DNA of 64,000 nt, taken from NCBI GenBank assembly GCA_910587455.1, contig CAJULK010000001.1, positions 141,603 through 205,602 on the forward strand, written 5' to 3'. The notes beneath the pieces were generated by a model. The model saw nothing but the letters and a program-made list of their open reading frames with translations, did no database searches and had not been told where the DNA came from. Source of the stretch: an uncultured Christensenellaceae bacterium (GTDB lineage: Bacteria > Bacillota > Clostridia > Christensenellales > Pumilibacteraceae). Below are positions 25,818-33,323 of this stretch, one piece after another. Made by a program: the position numbers and the translations under genes. Position 1 is the stretch's first letter. Each line of letters opens with the position of its first letter.

Positions 25818-27443
25818 TCACGCACCGTACTTTTTGGCGGCTTCCGATCCGAGCTTAGCCGCCTGTCTTATAAATCCGAGTCCGGTATTTTCGTTCTTTT
25901 CCGTACCCTCGCCGTTCACGAAACAAACGCCGAGATTGTACATTGCGTCGGCATGTTTCTGCTTGGCTGCCTCTTTGAACCAAAACACCGCCTGTTCGAA
26001 ATCCTGATCTATCTCGTCGCCGTAGTAGAACATCTCGCCGAGCGCATTCTGCGAATCGGCGTCGCCCTCGAGCGCGGCGGCATTGAGCTCGTCGTAATAT
26101 TCCCAAAACTCTTTTGTCGCGAGCCTGTTGCGGTACTCTTCCTGCATGGTTTCGTACTCGGCGATCAGTTCGCGCTCGTGCTCAATCTGTTCGTCGGTAA
26201 CGTCTATGCTCGCATTGTATTCCCTGCGTTTTTCTTCGTCCGACAGCACGAGGTACGCTTCGCGGACTTTTTTCAGCTTTGCCGCCGCATCTTCGCCGCT
26301 CTTGCCCGAATAACGTTTTTCGAGCTTGTTAAAAGCCGCTTCGATCTCGTCCGTTTTCGCCCACATAAGCACGCCGAGCACACCGTACAGCGTCTGTTTG
26401 GCTTTGCGCTTATCCGCCTGCGTCTTTTTGTTCCACTCCTCGATACGCCGTTCGGCGTCCGACAAAAAGTCTTGGCTCGACGCGTACTGCTGCCACTGTT
26501 CGTTTTCCTGTCTGGCGGCGTCGAGTTCCGATTCGAGCTCGGCGACCTTGGCGTTAAGCGCGTCTATCTCGTCCTGCATCTGCTTGCGCTTATCCTGCTG
26601 AAGTTTTATCTGCGCCTTGTTCTTAAGCTCCGATCTGCTTCCGCACTGTTCGAGTTCGCGTGCACGCTGCTGCGCGTCGTCGAGCATTTCTTTGAGCGAA
26701 GCGTTCTCCGCCTCGAGGCGCTTGACCTCGGCGCTGTCGCCCGCGCTCTGCCGCGCGGCGGCGAGCTGCTCTTCCAATTCTTTTGCGCGGATCTTTTCCT
26801 GAGCGAGTTCGCGGTCGCGGTTGAAAAGTTCGTTTTCGAGATCGCGTCTGTCGCGCTCCGTATCATTCAGCTTTGTTTTGAGCCGACGCTCTTCGGCAAG
26901 CTGTTTTTTGAGTTTTTCGTTTTCGGCGGCAAGCTCTTTGTATTTGGCGTTATATTTGGCGAGTTCCTTTTCGGCAGCCTGCTTGGCTTCGATTATTCCC
27001 TGATCTCTGCCCTTGGCAAAAGCCTGATTGCACAGCGCATTTACCTGCGACTGCATTTGCGCCTGAGCCTGCGCCGCCTGTTGCGCGCGCAGCCTTGCCG
27101 CAGCCGCCGCTACCGACACGGGATCGTGCGCGTCGCGCATTATATTATTGACCGCAGCCTGCCGCGCCGCAGCCTGAGCCTGCGCGCGCTGACGCGCTAT
27201 GATATCGTCTCGATTGGGCTTGGGCGCCGACGCTTCTTTGAGTTTAATGTCGTAATCGGCTCGCGCTTTGGGATCGGAAAGCACGGCGTTCGCCTCGTTG
27301 ATGTCCGCAAACTTTTCCGCCGCCGCGGCGTCGTCGGGATTGACGTCGGGGTGGTAACGCTTTGCCAATACGCGGTAACTACGCTTTATTTCGTCGTCGG
27401 TCGCATTCATGCCGACTTCTAAAATTTTATAGTAGTTTTTCAT
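25818..27443 (-). CDS. J-domain / coiled-coil / Sel1-repeat protein, first copy
   Basis: 541 residues with the same layout as its downstream paralogue: J domain with HPD at 31-33, a Gln/Ala-rich linker, a long coiled coil, a second J-like domain without HPD (TLYGVLGVLMWAKTDEI to DEEKRREYNAS) and C-terminal Sel1 repeats. ATG at 27443 (MKNYYKIL) has GAGGG upstream; ten further codons in frame are not supported. A perfect promoter lies 50-80 nt upstream. The two genes are 101 nt apart and probably cotranscribed. Confidence 0.85.
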   Translation of the reverse strand: MKNYYKILEVGMNATDDEIKRSYRVLAKRYHPDVNPDDAAAAEKFADINEANAVLSDPKARADYDIKLKEASAPKPNRDDIIARQRAQAQAAARQAAVNNIMRDAHDPVSVAAAAARLRAQQAAQAQAQMQSQVNALCNQAFAKGRDQGIIEAKQAAEKELAKYNAKYKELAAENEKLKKQLAEERRLKTKLNDTERDRRDLENELFNRDRELAQEKIRAKELEEQLAAARQSAGDSAEVKRLEAENASLKEMLDDAQQRARELEQCGSRSELKNKAQIKLQQDKRKQMQDEIDALNAKVAELESELDAARQENEQWQQYASSQDFLSDAERRIEEWNKKTQADKRKAKQTLYGVLGVLMWAKTDEIEAAFNKLEKRYSGKSGEDAAAKLKKVREAYLVLSDEEKRREYNASIDVTDEQIEHERELIAEYETMQEEYRNRLATKEFWEYYDELNAAALEGDADSQNALGEMFYYGDEIDQDFEQAVFWFKEAAKQKHADAMYNLGVCFVNGEGTEKNENTGLGFIRQAAKLGSEAAKKYGA

Positions 27444-27491
27444 TTGCCCTCGAGCGCATTGCCTCCGATACACATGATTAAGTCGTGTAAA

Positions 27492-27520
27492 ATTATACTA
27501 AATAAATATGCGATTGTCAA
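27492..27520 (-). promoter_or_regulatory. Promoter of the J-domain gene pair
   Basis: Minus-strand TTGACA (27515-27520), 17-nt spacer, TATAAT (27492-27497). Exact consensus. Confidence 0.85.
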
Positions 27521-27556
27521 GAATATTCATATTCCGAAAACGATTCGCCGTGCCGC

Positions 27557-30500
27557 CTAATCGGTATCCGCGCTCGCGGCGGTCAGCCATTTGTGCATGG
27601 ATCGCACAGAATCGAACACGACTATCGGCGATCTGACGGCATTGAGTACGCCGCCGAATCGGTCGAAACCGTCGGGAATATCCTTTGCGTCGCCGAACTC
27701 GATCTTTGCGCCGCTGCGCAGCAGCGTGACGACGGAAGCGTTATGTGCGGCGGCGAGGTTTTTCATAAGCCCCACGACCGTCAGATTGACGAGTTCTTTG
27801 GGCGCGTCGCCGAATCCGTCTTTAAGCTCCGCAACAAGTTCCGCGCGCTCCTTTTCGGTTTTGAGCGACGATATGCGTCTGTAAAGTTCGACGCGAACGG
27901 TGCCGTCGCAGTAATCCTTGGGAATGACCGCCGAGAAATCGACCTTCATTACGGGATCTTTATGCGCTTTGAGTTCGGCGCCTTTAAGCTCGGCTACCGC
28001 TTCTCCGAGAAGTTTACAGTACATTTCGTAACCGACGCTGACCATATGCCCGTGCTGCTCCGCGCCGAACACGTTGCCCACGCCGCGTATGCGCATATCC
28101 TGTTCGGCGATCTTGACGCCGCTTCCGAGATCGGTATAGCGCGATATAGCCTCTAACCGCGCGAGCGCGTCCGACGAAAGCCCCATCTCGTTGCCGTACG
28201 TGAAATACACCTGCGCGACCCTGTCCGAACGCCCCACCCTGCCTTTGAGCTGATAGAGCTGACTCAGTCCCATGCGCTCCGCACCGTAGATTATCATGGT
28301 GTTGGCGTTGGGAATGTCTATACCGTTTTCTATTATGGTCGTTGCTACGAGAACATCCGTCTTGTGCTCGGCAAAGTCCTCGACGGCAGCGTTTATCCTG
28401 TTCTTTTCCATCTGCCCGTGCGCGTACGCGACGCGAACGTTCGGCATGAGCGATTGAAGCCGCCCCGCATACTCGGCTATACCCTTTACGTACTGACTGT
28501 TTATATAGTTGTACACTATATAAACCTGACCGCCGCGCTCGGTCTCGCGCGTTACCGCGTCTACGGCGAGAGCGTCCGAATACTCAGTTACGTATACCTG
28601 CGCCGGCAGTCTGCCCGTCGGCGGCGTTTCGAGCATGGATACGTCGCGTATGCCGCTCATCGCCATGTGCAACGTGCGCGGAATAGGCGTCGCCGACAGA
28701 GTGAGCACGTTTACGTCCGTTTTGAGATTTTTTATTTTTTCCTTGTCCGCTACGCCGAATTTTTGTTCTTCGTCGAGAATGAGCAGCTCCAAGTTTTTGA
28801 ACTTTACGGAACTTCCCAAGAGCTTGTGCGTGCCGCATACTATATCGACAGATCCGTCCGCCAAGCCTTTTAACGTCTTTGCCGCGTCGGGCTCGGTACG
28901 CGACAGCGCCGCGACGCGCACGCCGAATTTTTCCATGCGCGCTTTTGTGTTTCGGTAATGCTGATGGCAAAGCACCGTCGTCGGAGACAGGAACGCGACC
29001 TGACCGCCGCCCGCTATCACTTTGAACGCTACGCGCAACGCGACTTCGGTCTTGCCGAACCCGACGTCGCCGCAGATAAGCCTGTCCATGATCTTGCCGC
29101 AAACGAGATCGTCGCGGCACGCGTCTATAGCCGAAAGCTGATCGGGCGTTTCGGCGTACGGAAATTCCGCCGCGAACTCGTCTTCGAGTTCGCTGTCGCG
29201 CGGATACGCTTTTCCGCGCACCGACTCGCGCTTGGCATAAAGATCTATGAGATCGAACGCCATTTTTTTGAGCTTGGCTTTGACGCGCTGCTTGGCGCGC
29301 TCGAACTCCGCGCCGCCGAGCTTGCTCAGTTTGGGCGGATTGTCTGTAAAATCGTATTTGCTGAGCCTGCCCATATTCTCTACGGGCACGTACAGCGTGT
29401 CACCGCCGGCATAGCGCACGGTTATGTAGTCGCGCTCGTATTCGCCGTAATCGACGGCGCCTACCGCTTCGCAAATGCCTATGCCGTGCGTTTCGTGAAC
29501 AACGTAATCGCCGGGCTTGGGCAGTTCGTTCATGCCCGTGCGCCGCACCGACTCGAACGGATCGCGTTTCATGCCGACGTTGCGCATACCTATCACGACC
29601 GCGCCGGCATCGAAGAACACCGCGCCGTCCGCCGCGGGCGCTATATATTCGACGCCGAAACAGTCGAGCTTTTCAAGCCCCGCGCGTATATCCGCGGCGA
29701 TATATACCTTATGTCCGCACGACTTCCAATCGGCTATATCATTTGCGAGCGTGCCGAGCGACCTGCCGTACAGAGGCAGATCCAAACTCTTGAATTTATA
29801 AACGCGGTCTGGCACGAAAAACCTGTTGCTGCTGTCTATTGCGTGAAAGCACAGCGCCGCGTATTTTACGGGCGGCACCGAAACAAGGTTATCAGCCGCG
29901 CAAGACGGCGCTTCGTTGGCTTCGATGAGTCTTTTTGCGCGCGCGACATGCTCGCGGTAACCGAACACACACCCGTCGTACACGCTTTTCGCGTCCTCGA
30001 AGATCATGGGCATTGCGCAATACTCGTCGAGCGTCGTGTGCGGAAAAAGCGACAGCACCGACTGTTCGCCGTCGGTATCGCCCATGTCGAGCCGTTCGGC
30101 AAGCCTGTGCTCGACGGGAATACCGTTCGCACCCGTCTTGCGCCTGCCGCCCGCTTCGATAAGCGCCGCAACAGCCGCAGTCCTGTCCGCGCCCGCCGTT
30201 TCGGACACGGGATACGCCGCAAAACTTTCCAGCCGTTCGCCCGCGCCCTGAGTAGCCATATCGAGCGCCCGCACCGACTCGCAGTCGTATCCGAAAAATT
30301 CGATGCGCGCGGCTTCTCCGCCCGGCGCACACACGTCCACTATATCGCCGCGCACGGCGAACTGCCCCGTTTCGCTCACATGCCCCGAACGCGTATATCC
30401 CGACGCGGCGAGCTTGGCGAGAAGCTCGTCCGTTCTCATCTTTTTGCCGACCGCGAACTCGACGGCGGCGGCGCGTACGTTTTGTGCGAGCGGCACTATC

Positions 30501-30847
30501 TGCATGAGCGCTTCCGCCGTCGTCACCGCAACTTTGCACTTTCCGCACGCAATATTGTATAAAGCGCGAGCACGCGCGCCCGACGGCGCGCCCGTAGCGA
30601 GTATGACGTTGTTTTTGGGTAGCAACAGCTCGGCGGACGGAAAATGCAATGACAGTTCGGTAAAAGCCGTACGAGCCGAAACCACATCCGCGCATACGTA
30701 CATAAAGCTGTCGAACGCCGTGCATAGTATACGCGCGTCCGATTTGGTCAAGCCGAAAACGGACGTCTTGACCCCGGTCTTAAACGCCCTTACGACTTCG
30801 CCTATTTGTCCGCCGAACGCAGACACTATCTCGCCGACGCTTTTCAT
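27557..30847 (-). CDS. mfd: Transcription-repair coupling factor
   Basis: A DNA translocase that removes RNA polymerase stalled at lesions and recruits UvrA. 1096 residues in the usual order: UvrB-like N-terminal module, RNA polymerase interaction domain (GDYVVHETHGIG region), RecG-type motor with GDVGFGKTEVA and LILDEEQKFG, SATPIPRTLHMA, and a C-terminal TRCF domain. ATG at 30847 shares its A with the pth stop (TAATG), so translation is coupled to pth. An open frame upstream of this ATG overlaps pth and is ignored. Confidence 0.96.
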   Translation of the reverse strand: MKSVGEIVSAFGGQIGEVVRAFKTGVKTSVFGLTKSDARILCTAFDSFMYVCADVVSARTAFTELSLHFPSAELLLPKNNVILATGAPSGARARALYNIACGKCKVAVTTAEALMQIVPLAQNVRAAAVEFAVGKKMRTDELLAKLAASGYTRSGHVSETGQFAVRGDIVDVCAPGGEAARIEFFGYDCESVRALDMATQGAGERLESFAAYPVSETAGADRTAAVAALIEAGGRRKTGANGIPVEHRLAERLDMGDTDGEQSVLSLFPHTTLDEYCAMPMIFEDAKSVYDGCVFGYREHVARAKRLIEANEAPSCAADNLVSVPPVKYAALCFHAIDSSNRFFVPDRVYKFKSLDLPLYGRSLGTLANDIADWKSCGHKVYIAADIRAGLEKLDCFGVEYIAPAADGAVFFDAGAVVIGMRNVGMKRDPFESVRRTGMNELPKPGDYVVHETHGIGICEAVGAVDYGEYERDYITVRYAGGDTLYVPVENMGRLSKYDFTDNPPKLSKLGGAEFERAKQRVKAKLKKMAFDLIDLYAKRESVRGKAYPRDSELEDEFAAEFPYAETPDQLSAIDACRDDLVCGKIMDRLICGDVGFGKTEVALRVAFKVIAGGGQVAFLSPTTVLCHQHYRNTKARMEKFGVRVAALSRTEPDAAKTLKGLADGSVDIVCGTHKLLGSSVKFKNLELLILDEEQKFGVADKEKIKNLKTDVNVLTLSATPIPRTLHMAMSGIRDVSMLETPPTGRLPAQVYVTEYSDALAVDAVTRETERGGQVYIVYNYINSQYVKGIAEYAGRLQSLMPNVRVAYAHGQMEKNRINAAVEDFAEHKTDVLVATTIIENGIDIPNANTMIIYGAERMGLSQLYQLKGRVGRSDRVAQVYFTYGNEMGLSSDALARLEAISRYTDLGSGVKIAEQDMRIRGVGNVFGAEQHGHMVSVGYEMYCKLLGEAVAELKGAELKAHKDPVMKVDFSAVIPKDYCDGTVRVELYRRISSLKTEKERAELVAELKDGFGDAPKELVNLTVVGLMKNLAAAHNASVVTLLRSGAKIEFGDAKDIPDGFDRFGGVLNAVRSPIVVFDSVRSMHKWLTAASADTD

Positions 30848-31419
30848 TATTCCGCCGTGACCGCTACGGTAAGATCCTGCCACGCTTCGCCGCGCGCCCA
30901 CGCTTCGGCAAAGTCGCACGCCGCCGCGAACGATTTTTCGAGCAGCGGCTTTTCCGCACTGCCGAAATGCGCGAGCACGTAGTCTGCAAGCTGCATGTAG
31001 CAGGGTTTTAAGCCCGTACCTATGCGGATACGGGCAAACCCGACGCCGCCGAGCTTGGCAACGATATCGCGCATGCCGTTATGCGTGCCCGCAGACCCCG
31101 AAAGCCGAGCGCGGACAATGCCTTTCTTTATATCTATATCGTCGTAGACAACGAGTATATCCTTGTGTTCGATCTTGTAGTACCGCGAAAGAAATGCGAC
31201 CGCGTTCCCCGAAAGATTCATATACGTGCGCGGCTTGCACAGAAGTATCTTTTCGCCGCCGACAGAAATGTCGGTCAGATCGGAATCGCTCTTTTTGTCG
31301 TATGCAAAATCGGGCGCGCGAAACCGCGACGCCAAAAGGTCGAGCGCAATGAATCCGACGTTATGGTATGTGTCGGAATATTCGCCGCCGGGATTGCCCA
31401 AGCCGACAATGAGTTTCAT
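30847..31419 (-). CDS. pth: Peptidyl-tRNA hydrolase
   Basis: Recycles peptidyl-tRNA released from ribosomes. 190 residues with all family motifs: GLGNPGGEY and YHNVGF (catalytic His19), KPRTYMNLSG, VVYDDIDI and GTHNGMRD. It is the middle gene of a three-gene unit, 11 nt after the DUF1858 gene and overlapping mfd by one base. The pth-mfd pairing is common in Firmicutes. Confidence 0.97.
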   Translation of the reverse strand: MKLIVGLGNPGGEYSDTYHNVGFIALDLLASRFRAPDFAYDKKSDSDLTDISVGGEKILLCKPRTYMNLSGNAVAFLSRYYKIEHKDILVVYDDIDIKKGIVRARLSGSAGTHNGMRDIVAKLGGVGFARIRIGTGLKPCYMQLADYVLAHFGSAEKPLLEKSFAAACDFAEAWARGEAWQDLTVAVTAE

Positions 31420-31430
31420 GGAATCTTATA

Positions 31431-31640
31431 TCAGTCGATAACCGCGTTGAGCTTGGCAATGAGGTCGTTCACGTCGTTGCCGTGCGCCTCCGCCGCTTCC
31501 GCGACCGTTTCGCCGCGCGAAATGGGACAGCCCAAGCAGTGCATACCCATATCGAAAAATACCTGCGCCACTTTCTCGTTGTCGGGCGCGAGGCAAAGAA
31601 CGTCGTAAATAGTCATATCCGCGGTAACTTTGTTCGCCAT
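31431..31640 (-). CDS. DUF1858-type CxxC protein
   Basis: 69 residues matching the DUF1858 family, small proteins with a CxxC (here CLGC in MHCLGCPISRGETV) linked to disulfide or hybrid-cluster chemistry. AAGGAG lies before the ATG. As first gene of the operon with pth and mfd it would be the most strongly expressed; the functional link to translation and repair is not obvious. Confidence 0.9.
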   Translation of the reverse strand: MANKVTADMTIYDVLCLAPDNEKVAQVFFDMGMHCLGCPISRGETVAEAAEAHGNDVNDLIAKLNAVID

Positions 31641-31678
31641 AATAATGATCTCCTTTCGTTTACGCTTGATCGCGTTTC

Positions 31679-31708
31679 AGTATATCACTCTTTTTTATTC
31701 TTTGTCAA
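31679..31708 (-). promoter_or_regulatory. Promoter of the DUF1858-pth-mfd operon
   Basis: Minus-strand TTGACA (31703-31708), 18-nt spacer, TATACT (31679-31684). Confidence 0.75.
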
Positions 31709-31752
31709 GCGATAAATTTTTATAGCCGATATTGCGAACGGACCCTGCGCGG

Positions 31753-32508
31753 TCAAAAAACATACACGCGCAAAAGCGCAAACATGAGAAGCAGCGCCGC
31801 TACTACCGCGCCGACGACTATCGCGATCACATTGATCTTTTTGGACTTTGAACCGTCCTCGTCGTCCTTCGGCGTGAGCTTGACGTTCAGCTTGCGAATG
31901 AGCGAAGATATGCGCTTGTACAGCGGCAGTGCGACTATGACGGCTATGAGGCAGCGCATGACGTTAAACGGCAGCACCGAACAGAATATGTAAAGAACGT
32001 AGAAGTTTTCACGTGTGCACGAAGGAAACAGCACGCGCATTATTCCGAGAATTGGGTTCCAGCTTCCGCCGAAAAACAGCTCGACGTAAAACGGCACGAG
32101 CACGAGCCAGTTCATAAGCATCGACACGACCACCGACGCAGCCGAACCGACGAGCATACCGATAAGCGCGCCCTTGAACGTATGCTTTCTTTTATATATA
32201 AGCCCTGCCGGCACCACAAACGCGATCCCGATAAGAAGATCGGCAAGCTCGCCGACAAACACCGTAGATGTGGACTTGATTATGAGCTTGACCAAGATCT
32301 TGACAAACACCGTGATCGCACCCGAAAGCGGTCCGAGCGCAAATGTGCCTATAAGAACGGGAATGTCCGAAAAGTTCAGCTCGAGCCAGCTCGGGAACGC
32401 ACCGGGTATCGCAAACCCGAACGCGTACAGCACCCCGGCGAGAACGGCGAACATCGCTATAAACGTTATGCGCGTCGAACTGAAATAACTGCTTGTCTGC
32501 TTTGCCAT
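31753..32508 (-). CDS. ribU: Riboflavin ECF transporter S component
   Basis: The substrate-binding membrane subunit of a group II energy-coupling-factor transporter, taking up riboflavin with shared EcfA/A'/T subunits encoded elsewhere. 251 residues with six hydrophobic segments; the N-terminal AMFAVLAGVLY and LELNFSDIPVLIGTFALGP are typical of RibU. A charged linker and one extra hydrophobic segment at the C-terminus (about 225-248) are additions to the usual fold. The ATG at 32508 (MAKQTSS) has AGAGG upstream. An FMN riboswitch precedes it, which confirms the substrate. Confidence 0.93.
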   Translation of the reverse strand: MAKQTSSYFSSTRITFIAMFAVLAGVLYAFGFAIPGAFPSWLELNFSDIPVLIGTFALGPLSGAITVFVKILVKLIIKSTSTVFVGELADLLIGIAFVVPAGLIYKRKHTFKGALIGMLVGSAASVVVSMLMNWLVLVPFYVELFFGGSWNPILGIMRVLFPSCTRENFYVLYIFCSVLPFNVMRCLIAVIVALPLYKRISSLIRKLNVKLTPKDDEDGSKSKKINVIAIVVGAVVAALLLMFALLRVYVF

Positions 32509-32548
32509 GATATTGCCTCTTTTCGCAAGTTTACTCGCAAACGAAAAC

Positions 32549-32572
32549 GCCCCGTGCATTGCTGCATGAGGC
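32549..32572 (-). terminator. Riboswitch terminator hairpin of ribU
   Basis: GCCTC and TGCA pair with TGCA and GGGGC around a GCAA tetraloop, with one A/C mismatch; GTTTTCGTTT follows on the minus strand. It stands between the FMN aptamer and the ribU start. Confidence 0.75.
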
Positions 32573-32607
32573 GACAAAAAACAACTTTTGCGAAAAGCCG
32601 TTAACTT

Positions 32608-32727
32608 GTTCTTTTACCATCCGGACTTTACCGTCGGTACGGGAATTTCACCCGTTCGGGACGCGCCGTTTCGCACGTCTTAGCAGACTATACTGCCGGT
32701 GGGGAATTTCACCCCGCCCCAAAGAAC
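32608..32727 (-). promoter_or_regulatory. FMN riboswitch (RFN element)
   Basis: The minus strand carries the conserved RFN core: GGGGCGGGGTGAAATTCCC, ACCGGCAGTATAGTCTGC, AAGACGTGCGAAA, GGTGAAATTCCCGTACCGAC and GGTAAAGTCCGGATGG, closed by AAAGAAC-type ends. FMN binding is expected to shut off ribU. The promoter starts transcription about 10 nt before it. Confidence 0.96.
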
Positions 32728-32744
32728 TATTCGTTTGTACTTTT

Positions 32745-32773
32745 ATTATAGTACCGCACAGCGCCGATGTCAA
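32745..32773 (-). promoter_or_regulatory. Promoter of ribU
   Basis: Minus-strand TTGACA (32768-32773), 17-nt spacer, TATAAT (32745-32750). Confidence 0.85.
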
Positions 32774-32854
32774 ACGTTTTAAGATATGATTTCGACGATT
32801 TTCGTTATCGGCGCTTCGCGAAAATACGGTTGAGATTATTGACTTCGGGCTTCG

Positions 32855-32935
32855 CCTCGTTCGGAATGACAGAAAGTAATGTTTGTTTGGTTTGTCATAT
32901 ATTGTATCATTCCGAGCGGAGCGAAGAATCTCTTG
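32855..32935. repeat. Degenerate copies of the inverted-repeat family
   Basis: TTCGGAATGACAG near 32860 and ATCATTCCGAGC...GAAGAATCTCTTG at 32909-32936 are half-elements of the repeat at 1-180, placed back to back in the gap between hypA and ribU. Confidence 0.7.
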
Positions 32936-32960
32936 TGCATCACCGTATGCGCTTCCCGCA

Positions 32961-33323
32961 TCACGTTTGAGCGTCGCCGTCTACCGCCTCGATCTGCTTG
33001 ATGATTATTTCGTTGCCCGTAAGAAGATAGGTGCGCTCGCTCTTGCAATACGGGCATATCCTGCCGTGCTCGACGGTCGGATAATCCTTGCCGCAGCCGT
33101 CGCAGTGCGTAACGGCGTCGATCTTTTCTATGATTATCTTCGCGCCGAAAAGAACGGTTTCCTTTTTGACCGCCCAATTCCAGCAATCCTCGAAAAGATA
33201 CGGCACTACCGTGGACACCTCGCCTATCTCGACGGTCACCGAGTTTATCTTGGTAACGCCGTTTTCGCGCGCTATGTCGTTTACTTCTTTAATGCAGTGG
33301 AAAACGACGCCGAGTTCGTGCAT
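32961..33323 (-). CDS. hypA: Nickel metallochaperone HypA
   Basis: Delivers nickel during metalloenzyme maturation together with HypB. 120 residues; the nickel-binding N-terminus Met-His2-Glu3 is intact and the zinc site is C74/C77 and C90/C93 (CDGCGKDY, ICPYCKS). The ATG overlaps the TGA of the flavoprotein gene (TGATG), so it is translationally coupled as the last gene of hypB-flavoprotein-hypA. No hydrogenase structural gene, hypC, hypD, hypE or hypF, and no urease gene, is present in this window. Confidence 0.95.
   Translation of the reverse strand: MHELGVVFHCIKEVNDIARENGVTKINSVTVEIGEVSTVVPYLFEDCWNWAVKKETVLFGAKIIIEKIDAVTHCDGCGKDYPTVEHGRICPYCKSERTYLLTGNEIIIKQIEAVDGDAQT

Noticed and set aside
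30848..30919. Longer mfd start overlapping pth by 72 nt
   Set aside because: The TAATG junction at 30847 gives the normal Mfd N-terminus and tight coupling.
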